Shown here piece after piece: positions 58,366 through 64,000 of a stretch of 64,000 nt of DNA. The notes beneath the pieces were generated by a model, which was given only the letters and a program-made list of their open reading frames with translations, was not told where the DNA came from and made no database searches. Source of the DNA: Desulfurobacteriaceae bacterium (GTDB lineage: Bacteria > Aquificota > Aquificia > Desulfurobacteriales > Desulfurobacteriaceae); assembly GCA_027068415.1 (NCBI GenBank), contig JAMOTD010000015.1, positions 62,001-126,000 on the forward strand. The letters are read 5' to 3'. The translations under genes and the position numbers were made by a program. Within the stretch, counting starts at the first letter, position 1. Each line of letters starts with the position of its first letter.

Positions 58366-58486
58366 AGGTTTATCCTGACTGCCTTTCCACAGCATAGTTA
58401 TGCTTCAGAAGTTAAGGCCGGAGAGAGGATAATCAGCCCTGAAGGTCTTACAGAATAAGCCTTTGCCGGAACTTTTAAGCCTCACA

Positions 58487-59269
58487 TCAAGGTGAGGGAA
58501 AGTTTGTGGTGGATTTTTCAAACAGCCTCAAGGTGGCGGAGCTCCCGGGATTAATCTCCTTAATTCTCTCCCTCACGCCGCAGACGAAACTGTAGGCAAG
58601 CAACCTTTCAAGTGCCTTTTCGCCTTTAGTGTAGTAGGGGATAACGTGCCAAGTTCCGTAGTGAATCGGAATCAGGTAGCGGGCTCTCAGAATCCTAAAG
58701 CCCTTTAAAGCCTCTTCGGGGGTCTGGTGAAGCTTCCTGAAAAAGGGCATAAAGCCCCCTATCGGAAGAAGGGCGAAGTCTATTCTCCCGAACTTTTCAG
58801 CCCAGAGGTGGTAGAGGCTCCCCGAAAAGGCAGTATCACCGGCAAAGAGGAACTTTAGCCCCTCAACTTCAAAGACAAAGCCCCCTACGCCGGTATCGGG
58901 GTAGAGGAGGTTTCTTCCCCGGTTGTGGAAGACCGGGATTTTCGTGATTTTTACCCCTTTATAGGTAAAGGTCTCAAAGTCCCTGAGCTCAACAACTCTA
59001 TCGCTCTTAATAACCTTCTTACAGTTCTCTGGGGTTATTACGGGAAAGTCCCCCTTCAGCCTCTTTAGGGTTTTAAGGTCAAGGTGGTCGTAGTGGCCGT
59101 GGGAAATGAGGACTATTGAAGGGGAGAGCTCCTCGGGCCTTTTAGCAGGGGGAATAACCCTCTTTATCCCGCCGGCGGAACTTGAAAGGAAAGGGTCTGT
59201 TAGGATTTCCAAACTCCCAATCTTTACCGAGAAAGTTGAATGACCTAAATTTTCTATTCGGAGTGTCAT
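58487..59269 (-). CDS. MBL-fold metal-dependent hydrolase (UPF0173-like)
   Basis: RIENLGHSTFSVKIGSLEILTDPFLS; ISHGHYDHLDLKTLKRL; FAGDTAFSGSL; ATG 59269 preferred. Confidence 0.9.
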   Translation of the reverse strand: MTLRIENLGHSTFSVKIGSLEILTDPFLSSSAGGIKRVIPPAKRPEELSPSIVLISHGHYDHLDLKTLKRLKGDFPVITPENCKKVIKSDRVVELRDFETFTYKGVKITKIPVFHNRGRNLLYPDTGVGGFVFEVEGLKFLFAGDTAFSGSLYHLWAEKFGRIDFALLPIGGFMPFFRKLHQTPEEALKGFRILRARYLIPIHYGTWHVIPYYTKGEKALERLLAYSFVCGVRERIKEINPGSSATLRLFEKSTTNFPSP

Positions 59270-59303
59270 GGAATTCAATTTATCAACTAAAGGGGAGATT
59301 ACA

Positions 59304-60056
59304 ATGGAAAAGGGATTTAAGGACATAGAAGAGTACTTCTTACAGGCCGAAAAGGAGATAAGAAAGAGTTCCTCCCTTCCCCCGAAAAAGAGGAGAGCCC
59401 CTAAGGGTGAGAGCAGAGAGGAGCTGATAACGAGGATAAAGAACCTCTCTGAGAAGCTAAAGGGGAAGGACAGAAAGATTAAGGAGCTCTTTAAGGAGAT
59501 TGCCGTTCTGCAGGAGAAGTTGGAGGGCTACAAAAAGAGGGAAAAGGAGATTAAAAGGAAAGAGGAAGAGCTAAAGCAGATTGACCAGTTTAAAGAGCGG
59601 ATAAAAGACCTTCAGAGCGAAGTAGCAAGGCTAAAGGGGGAGCTCAAGGAGAAGGAGACCCAGATAGAGAACCTCAAAGCTCAGGAAGTTCCCAAGGCCA
59701 AAGTGGAGCTCTTCATTGAAGTAGCCCTAAACTCGGTCTCTGAGCTTGCGGCGGGAAAGAGCAAGGTAAAGGTTCTCTTCTCAAAGAGGTTCAGGAAGGA
59801 TATGGTTAAGGAGGTAGCCACCCGACCCTTCCTCTTTAACAGCTTTATCTCGGCTCTTGAGAGGATTGACTCAACCTCAAAGCTCCTTAAGAGGGACGGA
59901 AAGCACGACGTCTACAGAATTAGGGTAACTTCTCCCTACGGGGAGTACAGGGCAATCTACCTCAAGCTTGAGGGAAATACTGTTAAGTTCGTAAGGTTCG
60001 GCCAGAGAGACTCCATTTACCAAGAGCTTGATGCCTGCGGGTGGAGTTTCAGTTGA
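59304..60056 (+). CDS. Hypothetical protein, coiled coil plus C-terminal globular domain
   Basis: Long heptad region (SEKLKGKDRKIKELFKEIAVLQEKLEGYKKREKEIKRKEEELKQ); ATG 59304 after AGGGGAG; overlaps next gene. Confidence 0.7.
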   Translation: MEKGFKDIEEYFLQAEKEIRKSSSLPPKKRRAPKGESREELITRIKNLSEKLKGKDRKIKELFKEIAVLQEKLEGYKKREKEIKRKEEELKQIDQFKERIKDLQSEVARLKGELKEKETQIENLKAQEVPKAKVELFIEVALNSVSELAAGKSKVKVLFSKRFRKDMVKEVATRPFLFNSFISALERIDSTSKLLKRDGKHDVYRIRVTSPYGEYRAIYLKLEGNTVKFVRFGQRDSIYQELDACGWSFS

Positions 60057-61081
60057 TTGTAAGGGAGCTTGAGAGGGTAAGGGAGCTCCTGCACCTAACT
60101 CCGGAGGAGGAGAAGGCCTTTAAAGAGGTCGTTCCCGTCTATCCCTTCTCCTCAACCCTCTACTACCTGAAGCTGGCCGTGGGGAGCTCTCCAGTCAGGA
60201 AGATGCTCCTCCCCTCCTTAAAAGAAATTGACGGAGAGGTTCAGAAAGGTGGGCTTGACGACCCCCTGAACGAAGAGGGGGATAAAAAAACCCCCTTCCT
60301 TACCCACCGATACCCCGACAGGGTCTTAATCGTAACGACAAACTACTGCCCAGTCCTGTGCCGCTACTGTATGAGGAAGAGGAACTGGAAGAAAGGGACC
60401 TTCGTTATACCCGACGAGGAGATAGAGAGCGCCCTCTCGTACATAAGGAATAACCCCCGAATAAGAGACGTCTTAATCTCGGGAGGAGAGCCCCTATTCC
60501 TTCCGCTCGAAAAACTTGAAAGGCTCTTAACGGGTTTAAAGAGAATTGAAACCGTTGAGGTGGTAAGAATAGGAACGAGGCTTCCCGTAGTTGAGCCCCA
60601 GAAGGTTTTAAGGAGGGAGCTCCTTGAGATTATTGAAAAGGCCGAGAAGGTCTGGATAAACACCCACTTCAATCACCCCGACGAGGTAACTGCCGAGGCG
60701 AGAGAGGCCTGTTTGGCGCTACTTAAAGCAGGAGCTCCCGTAAACAACCAGACGGTTCTCCTGAAAGGGGTAAACGACTCAGTTGAAACCTTAGAGGAGC
60801 TCTTCAGGAGCCTTCAGAAGATAAAGGTTCGCCCCTACTACCTTTTTCACTGCGACCCGGTTAGGGGGGTGATGCACTTCTCAACGCCGATAACAAAGGG
60901 ACTTGAGATTGTCAGGGAGCTCTTTAGGAGGATTTCCCCCCTTGCAATTCCCTACTACGCAGTTGACGGCCCCGGAGGCTACGGAAAAGTTCCGATGCTA
61001 CCTCAGAGGTTTAAAAAGGAGGGAGAGTACTACACCTTTGAGTCCTACGACGGAAGGACCTTCACAATGGCCGACAGGTAG
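60041..61081 (+). CDS. KamA-family radical SAM protein (lysine 2,3-aminomutase-like)
   Basis: TNYCPVLCRYCMRKR; LISGGEPLFLPLEKLERLL; YYLFHCDPVRGVMHFSTPITKGLEI. Confidence 0.9.
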   Translation: MEFQLIVRELERVRELLHLTPEEEKAFKEVVPVYPFSSTLYYLKLAVGSSPVRKMLLPSLKEIDGEVQKGGLDDPLNEEGDKKTPFLTHRYPDRVLIVTTNYCPVLCRYCMRKRNWKKGTFVIPDEEIESALSYIRNNPRIRDVLISGGEPLFLPLEKLERLLTGLKRIETVEVVRIGTRLPVVEPQKVLRRELLEIIEKAEKVWINTHFNHPDEVTAEAREACLALLKAGAPVNNQTVLLKGVNDSVETLEELFRSLQKIKVRPYYLFHCDPVRGVMHFSTPITKGLEIVRELFRRISPLAIPYYAVDGPGGYGKVPMLPQRFKKEGEYYTFESYDGRTFTMADR

Positions 61082-61100
61082 GATATATTAGGAAAAATTC

Positions 61101-61148
61101 CTATTTCAACCACACAAGCTCTCCCCTACCAGGAACATACCTACCACT
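61101..61148 (-). pseudogene. MazF/PemK toxin N-terminal remnant
   Basis: Reverse strand SGRYVPGRGELVWLK-stop. Confidence 0.6.
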
Positions 61149-61266
61149 CCTCTTTTCCTTCACTCCTTCCCCGGTCAACTTCAGAATGCAGATTTTCAGG
61201 AGTTATCTTCTCAAGAAGAGAATCTCTTTTTAGAACTACGATGAACCTGTTTCCCCAACTCTTAAC
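61141..61266 (-). pseudogene. MazE-like antitoxin remnant (internal deletion)
   Basis: Reverse strand VKSWGNRFIVVLKRDSLLEKITPENLHSEVDRGRSEGKEEW-stop. Confidence 0.65.
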
Positions 61267-61336
61267 TCAGCTGAGGTTTGAGAGAAAAATCTTAAAAAGT
61301 TGGTAGGTGTTATCCCTCTTTTGAAACTAAATATAG

Positions 61337-61365
61337 GAAAAACGGGGAAGGAGCTCCCCTCCCCG
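61337..61365 (-). terminator. Rho-independent terminator of metK
   Basis: Reverse strand CGGGGA...TCCCCG followed by TTTTT. Confidence 0.75.
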
Positions 61366-61374
61366 AAAACTCCA

Positions 61375-62571
61375 CTAATAAACGGTAATCTCTCCGCTGA
61401 CGAGCCTCTTCCAGGTGTTCTTCATGTCGGCGAGGCACTCCCTTACGACTACCTCAACTTTGGGCTGGAAGGCCTGAGGGTTCTCGTCAGTTCTGACCTT
61501 AACGTCAACGGCCAAAGGCTGATTAACCGGCTTACCAATCTGGCTCACCATGTAAACGTAAGCCTCCTCAACCTCCGGAATCTCTTTAACAACCCTCTTT
61601 GCAATCTCGTTTGAGGTGATGTTGTAGAGCTTTCCGACGTGGGTAATCGGGTTCTTTCCTGCAGCCGCCTCAAGGCTCATAGGCCTGTAAGGAGTAATCA
61701 GACCGTTAACCCTGTTGCCCCTTCCGACCTCTCCGTCGTCTCCGGCTTCGGCGCTCGTCCCGGTAACGGTGATGTAAACGTTTCCGCTCTCAAGGTCGTC
61801 GCCGGTATTTATCTCTATCTCAACTTCCCTATCTGTAAACTTCCTTGCCACCTCGTAGGCTATTTTCCTTACGTTCTCCCTTTTCTGTGCGTAGTCGTCA
61901 ACGTCTTTAACGAACCTGTCAACAAAGGCACAGGCTATCGTTATGGTTATCTTCTCCCCGACCCTTACGCCCATTACTTTTACGTCTTCGCCGATTTCGG
62001 GGTGGACCTTCTTGAGCTCCTTGTCGTTTAACCTCTTCTCAATGTGATAAACGACGTTCTCAAGGTCGTCAAAGGGGGCATAGCCTACGCCGAAGGAGGT
62101 ATCGTTTGAAAGGGGAACTCCCTCTTTAAGCTGCCTCATGTAGATGTCAACGAGGTCAACTGAGCCGGGCCTTATGTATGTATGAATCCTTACGTGTTTT
62201 TCGGGGTCTATCGCGTGGATGTTATCCCTGAGCCACTCCTTCGCGCTCTCAACGGCAATTTCGTCAACGGGGATTTTTACTCCCTTGTACTCCTTAATTG
62301 CCCTGCCGGAGAGGAAGATTTCTATGGGCTCAAGGACTTCTCCCCCGCCGAATTTGGGAACGGCACTTCCGCCTACAAGGAGATTTTTGTCAACGTTGTG
62401 GTGGAGGACAAAGCCGAACTTCTCGTAGTAGAACTTACACAGCTCTGCCGAAAGCTTTTCGGCAAGTGCGTCGCAGATCGTGTCGGGGTGACCGAGACCC
62501 TTTCTCTCAACGATTTCAATCTCCTGCCTGTAAACGGGGGTGGTGTCAAGGGGGGTGACCTTTATGTTCAT
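61375..62571 (-). CDS. S-adenosylmethionine synthetase, archaeal type
   Basis: IEIVERKGLGHPDTICDALAEKLS; HNVDKNLLVGGSAVPKFGGGEVLEPIEIFLSGRA; GDDGEVGRGNRVNGLITPYRPMSLEAAAGKNPITHVGKLYN. Confidence 0.95.
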   Translation of the reverse strand: MNIKVTPLDTTPVYRQEIEIVERKGLGHPDTICDALAEKLSAELCKFYYEKFGFVLHHNVDKNLLVGGSAVPKFGGGEVLEPIEIFLSGRAIKEYKGVKIPVDEIAVESAKEWLRDNIHAIDPEKHVRIHTYIRPGSVDLVDIYMRQLKEGVPLSNDTSFGVGYAPFDDLENVVYHIEKRLNDKELKKVHPEIGEDVKVMGVRVGEKITITIACAFVDRFVKDVDDYAQKRENVRKIAYEVARKFTDREVEIEINTGDDLESGNVYITVTGTSAEAGDDGEVGRGNRVNGLITPYRPMSLEAAAGKNPITHVGKLYNITSNEIAKRVVKEIPEVEEAYVYMVSQIGKPVNQPLAVDVKVRTDENPQAFQPKVEVVVRECLADMKNTWKRLVSGEITVY

Positions 62572-62617
62572 TTACCGGCCTCCTTCTACTAACGGGGTTT
62601 AGTGCACCTGAATATTA

Positions 62618-63616
62618 TCAGCAATTTAGGAGCTCCTCAACAACTTCAACCACTCTTTCGGGTTTGAGCTCAACCATACACTTGAAGTGGCCTTCGGGAC
62701 ATTTTTTACCTCCGTGGAGGCCGCAAGGGCGACACTTGAGCCCCTCAACCTCAACGAATTTCCCGGGCCCGTAGGGGAAGAAACCGAATCGGGGGACGGT
62801 TGCCCCGTAAACCTCAACAACCGGAGTCTTAAAGGCGGCGGCAACGTGAACGGGGGAGGAATCGTTTGAAACCAGAAGTCTTGCTCCTTTGATAACAGAG
62901 AAGAACTCTTTGAGAGAGGTTTTCCCGCAAAGGTTAACGGCATTTCCTTCCATGTAGCTGTAAACCTTATCACAGTAGGACTTATCGGCCTTTGAGCCGA
63001 CTATCACAACTTTAAACCCTCTGCCTGTAAGGAACTTCCCGACCTCGGCAAAGTACTCCGGAAGCCAAGCTTTCGTAGGCCATACGGAGCCGGGAGCTAT
63101 TACCGTATAGGCTCTCTCTTTGAGAGAGAAGCGGGAGAGGGTTTTACGGTAGAAGGGCTCTTCAAGGGGGAGCTCTACATCTCTATCGTAAACAATCCCG
63201 TACTCCTCAAGGGGCTTTAACAGGCTCAAGAGCCTCTCAACCTCGTGAAGCCCTTCCCTGAACTCGTGTCTAACCTTATCGGTATAGAAGAAAGAGAAAC
63301 CGGCCCTATCGTAGCCGATTCTCCTGGGAATTCCCGCAAGGAAGAGGATTAGACTTGTTCTGTGGGAGCGGTGGGGGGAGAGGACGAGGGAGTAGCCCTC
63401 TTTCCTTAACCTCTTTGCAAAACCCAAAAGGCCTTTCTTGTCAAATGGGATAACCTTGTCCAAGTAGCCAAAGCCCTCAAAAACCCCTTCAAGCCCTTTT
63501 CTGACGACGAGGTGAACCTTGCTACCGGGAAAGCTCTTTTTTACAGATTTTATGAGAGGAGAGGTAAGGATAAGGTCTCCGAGGAAAGCGGTCTGAAAAA
63601 TGAGGATTTTCTGCAA
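62618..63616 (-). CDS. ADP-heptose:LPS heptosyltransferase family
   Basis: ILIFQTAFLGDLILTSPLIKSVKKSFPGSKVHLVVR; APGSVWPTKAWLPEYFAEVG; SNDSSPVHVAAAFKTPVVEVYG. Confidence 0.92.
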   Translation of the reverse strand: MQKILIFQTAFLGDLILTSPLIKSVKKSFPGSKVHLVVRKGLEGVFEGFGYLDKVIPFDKKGLLGFAKRLRKEGYSLVLSPHRSHRTSLILFLAGIPRRIGYDRAGFSFFYTDKVRHEFREGLHEVERLLSLLKPLEEYGIVYDRDVELPLEEPFYRKTLSRFSLKERAYTVIAPGSVWPTKAWLPEYFAEVGKFLTGRGFKVVIVGSKADKSYCDKVYSYMEGNAVNLCGKTSLKEFFSVIKGARLLVSNDSSPVHVAAAFKTPVVEVYGATVPRFGFFPYGPGKFVEVEGLKCRPCGLHGGKKCPEGHFKCMVELKPERVVEVVEELLNC

Positions 63617-63695
63617 TTTTTCGCTCCGTGAAGGGAAATAGCGAGTTATTACAGAATAAGTTTACAGGAGGGAAAGCGACAGGAATTACCTGAAG

Positions 63696-63773
63696 TGGTC
63701 GGGGCGGGGGGATTTGAACCCCCGGCCTCTTGGTCCCGAACCAAGCGCGCTGACCAGGCTGCGCCACGCCCCG
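63696..63773 (-). tRNA. tRNA-Pro(CGG), CCA encoded
   Basis: Reverse strand CGGGGCGTGGCGCAGCCTGGTCAGCGCGCTTGGTTCGGGACCAAGAGGCCGGGGGTTCAAATCCCCCCGCCCCGACCA; anticodon loop TTCGGGA; 7-bp acceptor pairing. Confidence 0.96.
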
Positions 63774-63792
63774 TGCCATCTAAAAGATAGCC

Positions 63793-64000
63793 TTAAAAGA
63801 GCTCCTTTTCAAGTTTAGCAAGCAGAGTCTCCATTGCCTTTAGGTGAGAAGGAAGTCTTTCAAATATTTCCTCTGCAAGCTCCTCAAGGTAAACGTGAAC
63901 GCTTAAATTCCTATCATTTAGAATTGAAAGCCACTCATCTTGGTCGTCTATAAGCCCCAAGGAGAAGGCCTCTTTTAAACAGCCTCTCGGAGAGCGGCAG
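63793..64000 (-). CDS. HI0074/HEPN-type nucleotidyltransferase substrate-binding protein (partial)
   Basis: Reverse strand GCLKEAFSLGLIDDQDEWLSILNDRNLSVHVYLEELAEEIFERLPSHLKAMETLLAKLEKELF-stop; 5' end outside window. Confidence 0.82.
   Translation of the reverse strand, partial: CRSPRGCLKEAFSLGLIDDQDEWLSILNDRNLSVHVYLEELAEEIFERLPSHLKAMETLLAKLEKELF

Overview
The window looks like a chromosomal segment of a thermophilic chemolithoautotroph, probably an Aquificota/Desulfurobacteriaceae-like bacterium (inferred from gene content, not tested). It is gene-dense and mostly housekeeping: leuS fragment, lptD, ubiB-like, pyrB/pyrC, hisD, secA, degP-like, sigma-70, motA plus two motB, a YjbE/YjbH/SLBB/Wzz polysaccharide export cluster, trkH/trkA, murJ, lgt, ilvE, gspG, rlmB, an NtrB/NtrC-like pair, hemE, archaeal-type metK, waaF-like and tRNA-Pro(CGG). 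Main points of interest: (1) an 84-aa secretory leader ORF directly upstream of secA that ends in R-A-S-P-stop and is followed by an anti-Shine-Dalgarno that can pair with the secA SD, which is a SecM-like arrest-peptide architecture; (2) a polyferredoxin ORF split by an in-frame UGA with a SECIS-like hairpin 18 nt downstream, a candidate selenoprotein; (3) a CooS-like protein whose expected C-cluster cysteine motif (GICCTGNE) reads GSIETGQE, next to a YgbA_NO-family gene and a Crp/Fnr regulator; (4) matching TTGAT-N4-GTCAA boxes upstream of both the CooS-like gene and the candidate selenoferredoxin; (5) a sigma-54-type pilin promoter with two 13-bp palindromes upstream; (6) decayed remnants (EAL domain, a two-copy repeat/IS fragment, MazEF). 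No tools or databases were used; family names come from motif recognition.
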